From positions 1,716,263 to 1,780,262 of the forward strand of contig JACSVZ010000028.1 of assembly GCA_014706295.1 (NCBI GenBank): 64,000 nucleotides of DNA. The letters are read 5' to 3'. Both the position numbers and the translations under genes were made by a program. Of the stretch, positions 23,241 to 43,853 are shown in pieces. The DNA is from Lycocorax pyrrhopterus obiensis. Taxonomy: Eukaryota; Chordata; Aves; Passeriformes; Paradisaeidae. The notes under the pieces are model-generated. The model had not been told where the DNA came from, ran no database searches, and was given only the letters and a program-made list of their open reading frames with translations. How positions within the stretch are numbered: the first letter of the stretch is position 1; each line of letters opens with the position of its first letter.

Positions 23241-24450
23241 GAGGATGCACCGGGGGGAGGCAGCCGCCGGTGCCCCTCTCGGCCCCGCTTTGAGGTGGCG
23301 GGGAAGCCGAGAGGGACCGGTCACCTCCGTTCCGTCGGGGCCGCGGCGGCGACCGCTCGTCCTCAGCCCCGGGGCTCGCTGCGGCCCCGTTATACGGCGT
23401 GAAACGGCCCCGGTGGCGCCGAGACCGGTCCCGGTTGGAGCGGGCGGCCCTGCGGGGACGCGCAGCTCCCCGGCCCCGGGGCCACCGCCACAGTCCGGGG
23501 TGTCCCCGGCCCTGTCCGCGGTCACGCGTGGCCGTGGGGCTCCGAGGGGCCGCAGCTGCCCCGGGTGCTGCAGAGCAGGACCCTCCCTGTGCTGAGGGCT
23601 GGGGACAGCGGGGGGACCCCGTGGTCACCCGGGATGTCCCCTCGGAAGGGGGACATCACCGCCCCAAGGGATCCGGGGACGGGGGCTGCTCTCCCCCGGC
23701 TCTGGGCAGGGAATAATCCCCCCGCCACCCCCCCACGGCAGCGAGGGAACACCCCGATGGAAAGGTCCCCGGCCCCCAAAATTGGGGTGCGGAGCCCCCC
23801 AGCACATCCCGCCCGCAGCAGAGGGAAAGGCGCCGGCTCCGAGCCGAGACAAAGCCCCGGCGGCTCCGCTGGAGCCCAGCACCCCCCGGAGCAGCGCAGC
23901 ACTCCGGGCTGGGCCTGCAGGTAACTGGGATTTACTGGGCCACCTCCCGGGCCAGCTGGGAAGGGGACACGGAGCGCCAGAGGTGGCCACGGTGGGCCTT
24001 GGTGGGGGACGCAGCAGCTCTGCCCCTTCCCGGTGTCACCCCGAGCACCCCAAGGCAGCTGGGGGGCCCTGGGTGCCACCTTCGGGGCAGTGCCATGGGG
24101 CGTGCCACCCTCTCCCCGCGCTGGGGACACCCGGCAGGAAGGCAGGGGACAGACGGACAGTGGGGCCTCTCTGCGGGACCAAAGCGGGGCTTGGGGACAC
24201 CCCAGGGCACCTCCCGAGCTCAGTTTGGGACGTGTCGCAATGGGCGTTACTGGACCTGCAGGCACGGGTGGGATGTGCGGCTCCAGCAGCTCCCGGCGCT
24301 CCCGCCGCTGCCCTCCGGGTCCCGCCGGCCGTTCCCGTGTCCCGGTGCCGGGATGCGACGAGTCCCCCCCGCCCCCGCCACCACCACCCCACCCCGGCAG
24401 CCCCCAGCCCCTCCCCGGGGCTCACCTCGCCCTGACATTTCCTGGCGCTC
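23241..24450. other. GC-rich stretch, no recognised gene
   Basis: CpG-rich unique DNA. Long open frames here lack family resemblance and splice support. Confidence 0.4.
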
Positions 24451-24454
24451 CTTC

Positions 24455-24605
24455 CATGCCAGCGGGTTGCCATAGCAAATCTAAATCTTACAAACAAAAC
24501 GAGGGGAGAAAAGCCTGATTAGCATATATTCAAATGAGCCATGCAATAATGCAAACCATAAATCATGCAGTCATTGCTATTCAATCAGTGTCTCTTACCC
24601 CAGCC
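24455..24605. promoter_or_regulatory. Putative enhancer with an RFX X-box
   Basis: An AT-rich, non-repetitive block starts with GTTGCCATAGCAAAT (24466-24480), a near-perfect palindromic RFX X-box. It continues with TGATTAGCATATATTC, CAAATGAGCC, ATGCAATAATGCAAACC and ATCATGCAG, which look like POU/octamer and homeodomain sites. Its content is typical of a neural enhancer, and it lies between miR-9 and MEF2B. The motifs are seen; activity is inference. Confidence 0.4.
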
Positions 24606-25505
24606 CCCACTCCTTGCACCCGGTGTCTCGCCTCCTCTTGCCAGGCAGAAAACCCTTCCCCGGTCCCAAAGGTGGCCCTGGAGGGGACCTGCCACCCTTT
24701 GGGGAGGTGGCCCTGGGCCCAGCCCGGCTCCGGGGCTCGGCACAGCCCCTAATCCCGCCTGGTATTTACGGCGCTCTATTAAACGGGGCAAACTCTTCCC
24801 AGGATTAATCTCCCGCCCAGGTTTTAATCTCGGGGCTCGTAATCCCCCCCGCTGCCGAGGGGAAGGGGCCCGGCTTGGTGCTGGAGGGTGTGGGGGGACC
24901 CCAAATCCCCCCTGATCCCATCCTGGGGGTGCCCAGGTGGTGCTGGGGGGGGACTCGAACCCCCCAAAAATGTCCCTGTGGAGTGATGGTGCTGCAGGAC
25001 CTTGGTGCCCCCTCCTTGGTGACGCCCCAGCAGCGTGGCCGTGGCCGTGGCCGTGGCTGTGGCCATGGCTGTGGCCATACCCAGCACGCTACAGGCCCCA
25101 GGGGATGCTCCCCCACCCCAAAAAGCGGCAGAACCCCCAGGCCCAGCCCAGCCCTGAGCTAAAACAGGCTCAGCTCAGCTGAGCCGGGCCCACCCCTCTG
25201 TAACCCCCTCCTCGCCCCCCACATCCCGATTTTAAGGGTTTTTTCCTTCTCCCACCTGCTCTGGCACCCCCTGAGGGGCTTTTTGGGGTCACCAAGGGGT
25301 GGGAGCAGCACGGCTGAGGTCGTTGGGGCTGACCCGGCTGTCACCCACCCTGCTGGTCAGCGAGCCCTGAGAGGTGGCTCTGAGCCCGGGGGACACGGGG
25401 GGCACAGCGACGCTGCGAGTGAGGAGGTGTGGGCACGTGCCACCCGTCCCTTTGGGGACATCAACGCTGTGCCACCCCAAACTGGGCTGCGTGACCCCGA
25501 GAAGC
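24606..25505. other. Intergenic stretch 3' of MEF2B, no recognised gene
   Basis: Unique GC-rich sequence with a short GGCCGTGGCC-type repeat near 25035-25075. No exon was supported. Confidence 0.4.
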
Positions 25506-25535
25506 TCACACCAGACACCCCGAGACCCCCAGCTC

Positions 25536-25541
25536 TTTATT
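25536..25541 (-). terminator. MEF2B: MEF2B polyadenylation signal
   Basis: AATAAA on the minus strand, 580 bp past the MEF2B stop codon. It implies cleavage near 25510-25525 and a 3' UTR of about 600 nt. Confidence 0.7.
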
Positions 25542-26120
25542 GGTGAGAAGATAATAAATAGAAAAGAGCCCCTGGCTGGGGGAGCGGCACCCCCCGCCCC
25601 GCCTGTCCCCTGTCCCCTGTCCTCTGTCCCCCTCCCCTGTCCCCCTCCCCTGTCCCCTGTCCCCCTGGACGCGGAATTGGGCCGGGGGCTGCAGGGCTGG
25701 AGCCGCTGCCGGTGCTCTCAGTCCTGCTGCCACCGCGTGGCACTTCCCAGCCACTCCCGCTCGCCGGGGACGCGCTGCTGGCGCGGGGACAGGCGCAAGG
25801 ACGGGGGTGGCCGCTGTCCAACACCACGGGCCAGGACACCGGGACAGCGCTGGGCTCCTGGCCTCGCAGGGGGTGGCGGGCAGAGCTGAAAGGAGGGGAC
25901 TTGGTGGCATTCGGGGGATCCAGGGAGGGGGGGTCTCGAGGAGCTGCAGCCCCAGGGCTGGCGGCAGTGACCCTGCAGGGAGCCCGGTGTCACCGCTGGT
26001 CGCCACCACCGCACTGCCGCGGGCACGGAGGGGGCTTCCCGAGGGTCTGAGGGTGGGGAAGAAGCGGGGGGCTGCTCCCCCAAGCTGGGTTTGCCCCCTC
26101 CCTGCACCCCGGCGGCCTCG

Positions 26121-31790
<5,670 letters not shown>

Positions 31791-31794
31791 GGTC

Positions 31795-31980
31795 CTGGAA
31801 GGTTCCAGCACCCACAGAATGATGCTGAGAAGGTCCTGGAAGGTGCAAACACCCACAGGGTGATTCTGAGAGGGTCCTGGAAGGTGCACTCAGGATGATT
31901 CTGAGAGGGTCCTGGAAGGTTCCAACACCCACAGGGTGGTGCTGAGAGGGTCCTGGAAGGTGTGGGAGGGAGTCCAGAGG
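31795..31980. repeat. About 40-bp minisatellite
   Basis: Four to five copies of a unit with GAGAGGGTCCTGGAAGGT and ACACCCACAGGGTG. Confidence 0.85.
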
Positions 31981-32076
31981 AAGCAGAGCCGCAGCCCCAT
32001 CGATCCAGGGGGTCCAGGGACCCTCCGGGTCGGGACTCTCGGCACCGGGAGAAGCGGCCGAGGCCTCGTGCAGCCG

Positions 32077-32243
32077 CCGGGGCCGTTCCATCAGCGGCCG
32101 CTCCTCAGGGCTCCGCTCCGCCCGGGAGCCCCGGGGACACGGCCGGGCCACCGCTGCCACCGGGGCCGTTCCATCAGCGGCCGCTCCTCAGGGCTCCGCT
32201 CCGCCCGGGAGCCCCGGGGACACGGCCGGGCCACCGCTGCCAC
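32077..32243. repeat. Perfect 83-bp tandem duplication
   Basis: The segment beginning CCGGGGCCGTTCCATCAGCG is repeated with an 83-bp offset and no difference visible by eye. This implies a recent duplication or an assembly effect. Confidence 0.85.
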
Positions 32244-35200
32244 CGGCGGGGTGCGATGGCCCCGGGAACGCGGCGCTCGGTGTCACCTCGGCCACCTCAG
32301 CGCGGCACTGGGACCCCCCCGGGCAGGTGCGAAGGGCTGGGAGGGGAGCGGGGGATTTTCCCTCGGGATTTTCCCTCGGGATTTTCATCGGGATAAGGGG
32401 ATCGCGGGCACAACGGGGCCGCTCCGCCCGGCATCGTCACCTCCAGCCAGGTGGCACCTCCAGGGCAGGACGGAACCTGATTCCTGGGAGGAGCCGCCAT
32501 CCAGGGAGGGCTCGTGGGCGGGGAGAAGCCCTGGAGGGACCCCAGAGCCCCTCTTGGCATTGTCCCCACCGAGGGGACGCGCTCAGTGCCCCCCAGAGCA
32601 CCGGCATTCCAAGAAATCCCAACGCTCCGGATATTCCAGACCTTCCAGACAGGAGATTCCCCCCTCTCCCCTGTCCGGGAGAGGCTCCGGTGCTCCTGGC
32701 ACCCGTCCGGCTCCGCTGCCACCCACGGGTGCTTATCTTTAGCCCGGGCTCGCACGCACCGCGATTGGGATCGCTCCCACCCCGTCCCAACCATTCCCGC
32801 TGGGATCCAGCACCCACAGCGCGGTCCCACCGCGGTCCCCGGGCTGGGATCGGGTTTGTAATGAACCCCCCGGCTCCTGTGCGCCTTTAGGGGGCATTTC
32901 CATGGCTCCAGGGGGTGTAAATTCCCCTTTTCCAGCTCCTGATCGGTGAGCTGAGACCAAGCGGATCCCTGGAGAGCCGCGCGTTTTTCCCTGAGCCCGT
33001 GTGGGATTCCCGGCACCACGGAGGGGCCTCCCAGCACTGCCTTCCACACCTTTACAGCCCTGGATGATCCCAGAAGGGTTAAATCCACCGGATTCATCCT
33101 AAAATCCAAGCAGGTCGGGTATTGCGGGAAAAGCTGCTCCGGGGTCCGAGCGCTCCCCTAAAACACCCCCAAGTCTGGGTCCCTGAGCTCCCCAGCGATT
33201 CAGACACAGAAAGTGAGGGGGAAAGGGTTTTTTCACCCAATTCTGGGGGTTTTGTTGCGAATCTGAGAGCTGGGGGTGATTGGGCAGGAACAGGAGGGGA
33301 GTGGTTACGGAGGACCCGCATTTGGCAGCTCCCAAAAAGCGTTTTGTTGGAGGAAAACAACGATTAGCGCGGGGGAAAGAGTTTCCATCCCATCTTTTGC
33401 AGGGAGGGAGGGGAAAATCTGAGCCAGGAGCAGCGAAATTCCACAGGAGGGCGGGGATGATGCCGGGACCGGGAGGAAAACGGGGATGGAAACGGGGATT
33501 TAAGGACCGCTGCACAGGGATGGACACGGAGCTCCGGGACCAGAGGGACACATCCAGCCCCGGCCGCGGCCCCGGATCCCGGCGATCCCCAGGGAACGGC
33601 TGAGCTGGTGCGAGCAGCATCCCGAGCCCCGGCACGGGGAAAAGTCAAAGTTGAGCGCGGAGTTTGTGCCGGGCCCTTCTGCTTTTTATAGGTTGTTTAA
33701 ACAAGCGACCAGTACAAACCAGCGCGGGGCTGGCAGCGCCGGGTGGGGACTGGGAAGGCAGGAGGAGCCAGCTGGGAAGTAGGGGAAAGGTGGGGATGGG
33801 GTGCTGAGGGATTCTTGGGACCACCGCAACCTCCAAAAACCCCGTCCCCCCACCTCCCAAACATCACCCAGAGACCCCAAAACGCCTAAGGGGAGCGATA
33901 ATTAATTTATCAGTGCCCCGGGACAATCCAGAGCCACATCCAGGCTCGGGGTGACACTGCCACCCTCCAGCCCCGCTGTCACCGCGCCCGGGGGTGACAC
34001 AGAGCGAAAGTCCCGGGCGCTGCCACGGCCCGGTGCCGATGGGCGGAGGCTTTTCGGTTCCAAAATGAGTGTGTGGAAGGAGGAAGGATTGAAAGGGCCC
34101 CCAAAAACGAGGCGGCTCGCGGCCCTCGGGAGGATGAACGGGCACGGGGACCCCCCCTCCACGCCCAGAGCGCGTTTGTGGCTCCGTGGATGCCACATCC
34201 AGGGAAGGAACTCGCAATTCCCGTGGGATCGGGCTGCCCCGCGCCCCAGTTGGGAATTAATTTGGGAGGTGACGCTCGGTTGGTGCTGGAGGCTTTGCTG
34301 GGTGCGCTCAGGGCTGGCCTCAGCCCGGCCCCGTGGCTTTAGGGCTGCCTGGCTCACAGGCCTGGTTTGCTCCTGACAATCCCGCTGGGATTCTTGGGAA
34401 GACGAGGGAAATTCGAGGGGTTTAAATGCACCGATTCCCCCAAATCCTCCTGGGTACCCCCACAGCAGCGTGCCAGGCTTTCCAGCCCTCTCACCGCTGG
34501 CATGACCCAGCAGGATCCCTGGCCCCTTGCACCAAAGTTTCCTGAAGTTTCCCAAATCCACTCTTTTTCCGAGATATCATCGGTGCTCTGGGCATGGAGG
34601 TGACCGGGAACATTTCACATCCTAAAAGAAACCTGAGGCCTGCACCCCTCTCCCGAATCCCCCCTCCTTCCTGACCCCCAGCTCTCCCCACGCGTCACCC
34701 TGACGTGTCCAGCTGGCAGCCGGGACATGGAAAAGGGCCAGGATCGGGATGTCCTCATGGGTCACCCACGCTCCCTTTCCCAACCAGTGCCCGATGCCCC
34801 GAGGGATGCCCGTGGGGGTCCCCTGGGGGCACAGCCCACGGTCCCATCCGTGCTTTCCGCTCATCCCGAGCTTCCACGTTAATTCATTCCCTGTGAAACC
34901 CCAGAGCCGGCAGCGCTGGGAGAGTTTCTCTCATCTGAGGATGGGGACAGGGACAGGGACAGGGACAGGGACACGCTGGGAATGGGCTGTGGTGGGCAGG
35001 AGGATCTGGCAGAGGATCCACCTCGTTCTCCATGGGTGACGAGGGGACCCAGGTGCACTGGGACACCCTGGAGGTGCCACTACCTTGGAGGTGCCACCAC
35101 CCTGGAGGTGCCACTGTCCGGAGCCGTGGCCGTGCCCCGTCCCCACCTGGGAGCGGGAAGGAACCGGGCTGCCACCAGCACGTGCCGGGCACAGCCAGGC

Positions 35201-35790
35201 CACCGTGACAGCCCAGCGAGGTGACAGTGCCACCCGGGCTGCCCGGGCGCGATGTCACCGCTGTCACTCTGACCACGTCCAGCCAACAGCCCGGCGGTGC
35301 CGTGCCTCAGTTTCCCCCCGCGCCGTGAGCTCAGCCTCAGGCCCCCAAAGGCCCCGGTGGGCCCGGGGGTGGCGGGGAGGTGGCGGCGGGGCCGGGGCAG
35401 GGCGGCTGCCACCCAGGCTGCACTTTTGGGTTAAACCCGGGCGTTCCTCCCTGCGCAGACACGAGTAAAAATAACCGCCCCGAGCGCGGCGCAAACCACA
35501 GGCTTTTTATAGCCCGCCATCCCGAGACGGCGGGGCGGGGGCCGGGGCTCCGCCGTGCCCAGACCAGCCCGCCGGGCGCCGGCCCGGCCGCACCGGCCCC
35601 TCCCCGGGCCGGCCCCGCTCCCCCTGCCCGTGCGCCCCGACGGCGCGGCCGCCGGCATGAGGAGGGAGCCCCGGCCGAGTAGAACGGGGAGCGCTGCTGC
35701 CATCTGCCACCGTCCCCCGTGCTCGGTCCCGGTCACACTGGAGCGCGGCCGCGTCGCGGGGCGCCCGGGACCCCCCGTGCCCGCCGCGGG
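32244..35790. other. Long stretch without recognised exons
   Basis: Probably MEF2B first intron on the minus strand. It contains a 15-bp GGGATTTTCCCTC repeat (32354-32390) and a GGGACA hexamer run (34935-34970). No protein exon supported. Confidence 0.4.
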
Positions 35791-35794
35791 ACAC

Positions 35795-36130
35795 GCACCT
35801 GGACGGCGGCGCTTCCTCCTCGGCAGCTCCGAGCCCGCTCGGCCGCGGGTGCCCGGCGCTGCAGCGGAGCCGGGACGGCCCCGGTGCTGATCCCGGTGCT
35901 GATCGCGGTGCTGATCCCGGTGTCGGTGCCGGTGCCGGTGTCGGTCCCGTTCGTGCCCCCGGAGCGCGCGCTGCCGCCTCCTGCCCGAGCAGCGCCGGTG
36001 ACATTTGCATAACCCCGCCCATCCCACCGGAAGATTTGCATAGAGCTGCCGAGCTGTGCTGCCATTGGCTAAAGGTGAGGGTTGATTTGCATAGACACGC
36101 CCCCGGTGGAGAGAGGGGCGGGGCTAAAGT
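35795..36130 (-). promoter_or_regulatory. MEF2B: Probable MEF2B promoter and non-coding first exon
   Basis: On the minus strand a strong 5' splice site, CAG/GTGCGTGT, falls at 35799/35798 and would end a first exon in a CpG-rich patch. Just upstream are an inverted CCAAT box (36061-36069), GC boxes (36013-36020 and 36115-36124) and three perfect octamers, ATTTGCAT, at 36003, 36034 and 36085. Oct2/OBF1 act through octamers in B cells, and mammalian MEF2B is a germinal-centre factor, so the arrangement fits a MEF2B promoter. Assignment to MEF2B is inference from strand and distance. A plus-strand transcript cannot be excluded. Confidence 0.45.
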
Positions 36131-38410
36131 GAGGGGGCGTGGTCATGGAGTGGCGGCTGCGGGGAGGGGGAGCCTGGGGAATTTTGGGGGGGGTGGGATT
36201 GGGGGATTCCGGGGGGATTTGGGGGAATTGAGATGGGAGTGACGCTGGGAGGGTCTGGGAGATAGATTGGATTTGGCAGGGAAGGGCTTGGATGAATTTG
36301 TGGGAATGTGGGGGGCTGGGATGGGGGATTTGGAAGGGGAGGACACGGTGAGTTTGTGGGAATTCGGGGCACTGGGACGGGGTGAAGTTTGGGGGGGTCC
36401 CAGGGGATGCTGCTGGTGACAGAGCCGGGGACAGCCTGGGGCTGGAGGGAGGGAATACCGGAGCTGGAAGTTGCCATTCCCGGCTGGAAGGTGCGGAAGA
36501 GGCTGAGAAGTTGGGCTCTGACCCCAAACCCGACCCCAAAACCAGCCCAGGGCAGGCACTGCCCAACCCACGCCCCCCTCGTGCCCTCTGCCCTGGCGGG
36601 GACGAACCCGTGGTGGAGCCGCAGGGATGACCAGGACACCCGGTGGGTGCCATGGGGGGGTTCCTGCTCCTTTCCAGCCCCTCGGGAAGCTGCAGGGCTC
36701 CCCGGGATCTCAAAGGGAACCCCCGTGTTTACAGCAGCAATTCCCAACTTGGGATGCAATTCCCAAGTTCCCGTCCCAGCTCGCGGGCAGCAGGTGGGAA
36801 AAGCGGGATATCAGGGAAATCAGGGATATCAGGGAAATCAGGGCCCACCCAGCCCCACAGCGGGGACATCTCTGCACCCCGGCCATCCCGGGGGTCCGGT
36901 CCCTCTCCCAGTCCCAGGAAGATTGGGAAGAGGGACTGGGAAAATGAGGAATTTCTGGATGAGGCTTTCAGGCCGCGCTGGCGTTAAGGACGCGACATCT
37001 TCCTTAGAGCTGCTTTTAAAGCTCATGATTTACGGAGTGCAATTAGCAGAGTGTTAATTAGCCCAGCTCGTAATCTCAATTGATCCCGAAGAGGGGCTGG
37101 GAGGGAGAGCAGAAGCGCCGGGGCTTCGGCAGAGCCACGTCCCGGCAGAGCCTGAGGTGACACATCCAGGTGTCCCCCCCTGCCCTGGGACAGTTTGGGG
37201 ACACACGGGGTGGCTCTTTGCCCACCTCGGCTGTGGGACACCCCTGCCCTGCCCTGTCCTTCCTTCACCTCGGACTCGCCAGGGCTCGGCCCCGCTCAGA
37301 GCCACTCCCAGCCCTGCCAGGCAAAGCCATTTTGGGGCACAGGGACCCCCCGGTCCCCCCGGGTCAGGGGGTGCCCAGGCTGGGCTGTGCCCGGCTGCTC
37401 CTTCCCAGCTCCGGGGTGGCAGCTTGAAAGCTTTGAGCTCCCTCTTGAGGCTCTTGCTGCCCCAAAATCCTGGGATTTTGGGGAGCCTGAGGTGCTGGAT
37501 GCCCCGGGACGAGAGCTGCACCCCAAGTGACACCGGTGGAGGACACGGCTGAGCCCTGTCGCTTCCCAGGACACGGGAAAGGGACAGAGATGCCGTCACC
37601 AGGAGCTGGTTTGGGGACTTCGGGCCAAGTCCCAGGGACTGCCATCCCCCCCTTCCCCCTCCCCAGCCAAAAATGCTGGAAACGAGCCTGGAGCCAAACT
37701 CCTGCTGCTGCCAAGGCCAACACGCCAGGATTTCAAAATAGCCCCGTGTCCCGCGCGGCTCCGGCCGGAGCCGAGGGTGCCAGCGGGAACCACCCACGCG
37801 GGACGGGCCGGGAAGGGCCGGGAAGGGACAGAAAGGGACAGAAAGGGACAGCCAGCACCGCTCCTCCAGCAGATGGAAAGGTCAGCCCCATCCGGATCCC
37901 ACAGGCAGGCCTGGGCACGGCCCCGGCACGGGGGAGGCTGCGTGGCACCCGCTGCCCTGGCACTGCGGGGTGGGCACGGAAAGGCCAGACCCCAATGTCC
38001 CCCTGTGTCCCCTCGTGCCGTCCCCAGGGGGAATTCCCGTGCCAGGGGCTGCTCCCTTGGTCTTTCCCGAGGTGACAGGTGAGCTGTGGGGTGGATTTTG
38101 CGGAGTTCATCCTGCTTGAAACCTCCGCGATTCCCAGGGGAAGGCGCTGGCGGGGCAGATCCCAAAGGAAAAGGCGATTCCGCTTCCCAGGATATTTATA
38201 AGACATGGGAAACTCGTGGGGGTCCCAAGGGCCGGCTCGAGGGTCCTTTCTCAGCCTGGCCGGACTGGGAACGTTCCGGGTGCTCCCTCCGGGGCTGGAG
38301 GGGACAATCCCGGCGCAGGTGGAGGCCAAAGGCGCCTCTCCCGGGGGATTCGGGATCAGGGAATGGCGGCGGCCTCTTCCCACCACCCCGGGGTTACATC
38401 GGGGGGGTCA
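36131..38410. other. Intergenic stretch between MEF2B and the TMEM221-like gene
   Basis: GGATTTGGGGG-rich sequence near 36170-36390 and a short AGGGATATCAGGGAAATC repeat near 36810. No exon or RNA gene supported. Confidence 0.4.
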
Positions 38411-38419
38411 ATCCCGGGA

Positions 38420-38839
38420 TTTTCCCAGCAGCAGGAAAGGCACGGCTGGGAATGGGGAGAGCGGCGGGAGCGGCCCGGTGTCCGTCTGTCCCTCCGCCCG
38501 TCCGTCCTCCTCGGTCCCCAACCCCTCCCACCGCCCCGAGGAGGCTCCCGGGGCCCCACCGGGGGCGGAGCCGGCCCGGAGGCAGGAGCGGAGGCAGGAG
38601 CGGCCCGCCCCGGCGGGCAGCGGCGCGGGGACGGAGGCGGACACCGGGGGACGGAGGCGGACATCGGGGGACGGAGGCGCTCCCGACCCGGTGCCGCTTC
38701 CCGGTTCCCATTCCAAGTCCGAGCTCCCGCAGCGGCAGCACCGAGGAGTCGGGGAGCGCACGTACCTTCGGCAGCCCCGGTTCCCCCCGGCTCCCCCCGG
38801 TTCCCGGTGCCGGTTCCCGGTGCCGGTTCCAGCCCCGCC
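38420..38839 (+). promoter_or_regulatory. TMEM221: CpG promoter of the TMEM221-like gene
   Basis: CpG-dense sequence with GGACGGAGGCGGACA repeats (38633-38680) leads directly to the start codon at 38840 in context GCCATGC. There is no TATA box. The 5' UTR boundary is not defined. Confidence 0.5.
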
Positions 38840-42652
<3,813 letters not shown>

Positions 42653-42758
42653 GGGAAAACCGGGATTTTCCCGGGATTTTCCCGGGATTCGCAGCTCCGG
42701 GCAGAGCCGCTCGGGAGTCGTTGCTTTTCCACACTCCTGGAATTTTTTTTTTTCCCTG

Positions 42759-42764
42759 GATAAA
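42759..42764 (+). terminator. TMEM221: Possible polyadenylation signal, TMEM221-like gene
   Basis: GATAAA, a weak variant of AATAAA, 107 bp past the stop codon, followed by mixed sequence. No AATAAA lies nearby. Confidence 0.3.
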
Positions 42765-43009
42765 CGCCTTTATCCACAGCCAAACTCCCTCTGCTGCCTG
42801 CCCGGAGCCCCCACATCCATCCAGGCCCATCCCAGCTGCGGGAAAGGACGCGGGAAACGGGGATGAGAAGCAGAAATGGGAATTTCCACGAGCAGAACTC
42901 CTTCATTCCTTTTCCAGCAGATCCCAGCTGATTTCCCTGGATGCTGTCCCTCCCTTCTCCTTCCTCCCTGCTCCATCCTCAGCACGACCCCGGCATGGGA
43001 GGGGACAGG

Positions 43010-43325
43010 GGTGGCCAAGAACGGGCTTGAGGTGGCCAAGAACAGATTTGGGGTGGTTTAAGGGTGGCCAAAAGCAGTTCTGGGGTGGCCAAGAATAGAT
43101 TTGGGGTGGGAAAAATGAGGTTTGTGGTAGCAAAGGGTGGATTTAGGGTGGCCAAGAACAGATTTGGGGTGGCCAAGAGCAGATCTGGGCTGGTCAAGAG
43201 CAGTTTTGGGGTGGCAAAGGGTGGATTTAGGGTGGCCAAGAGCAGATCTGGGGTGGCCAAGAGCAGATCTGGGGTGGCAAAGGGTGGATTTAGGGTGGCC
43301 AAGAGCAGATTTTGGGGTGGCCTTT
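43010..43325. repeat. About 21-bp minisatellite
   Basis: About fifteen variants of GGTGGCCAAGAGCAGATTTG and GGTGGCAAAGGGTGGATTTA, between the two convergent genes. Confidence 0.88.
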
Positions 43326-43853
43326 TTTTTTTGGTAGGATTTTAAGGAACAGGACAATTCCTTTCCTCCCTTGAAAGCCTCCAATTCCACATTATTTTGC
43401 TCCATTCCCTTGGAAACAGCGGGAAACAAAGAATTCCAAGCTCCCACGGCGACAGGAGAAAGTTTTAAACCTCCAAAAGGAATTTTCTTGTTGGTTTTTT
43501 GGGATTTTTTTTTTTCCCCTCTTTTCCCTTTTTTTATTCTCGTCCTCATTAAAACCAAAAATCCAGCAATTCCTTGGCAGCCACTGGGAAAAAGTTCTCC
43601 TTGGAGAATTCCTCCTCAACAAAAGCTTGGAGCGTGCCCACATTCCAGCTTTTCCACAAAATTCCCAAAGCAAGACCTCGTTTGGGGTTTGGGATTGGTT
43701 TTTTTTTTGTGGTTAAGAGGTAGAAAAAAAAAACCTGGGAAGGATAAACACAAACCCAGCCCGTTTTTTCCATGGAAAAGGGATAAAAGAAGTCCAGAAA
43801 TGAAGGGATTTGGGATTTGCCAGCTCCTTTGTCCTGGGAATTCTGGGGATTCT

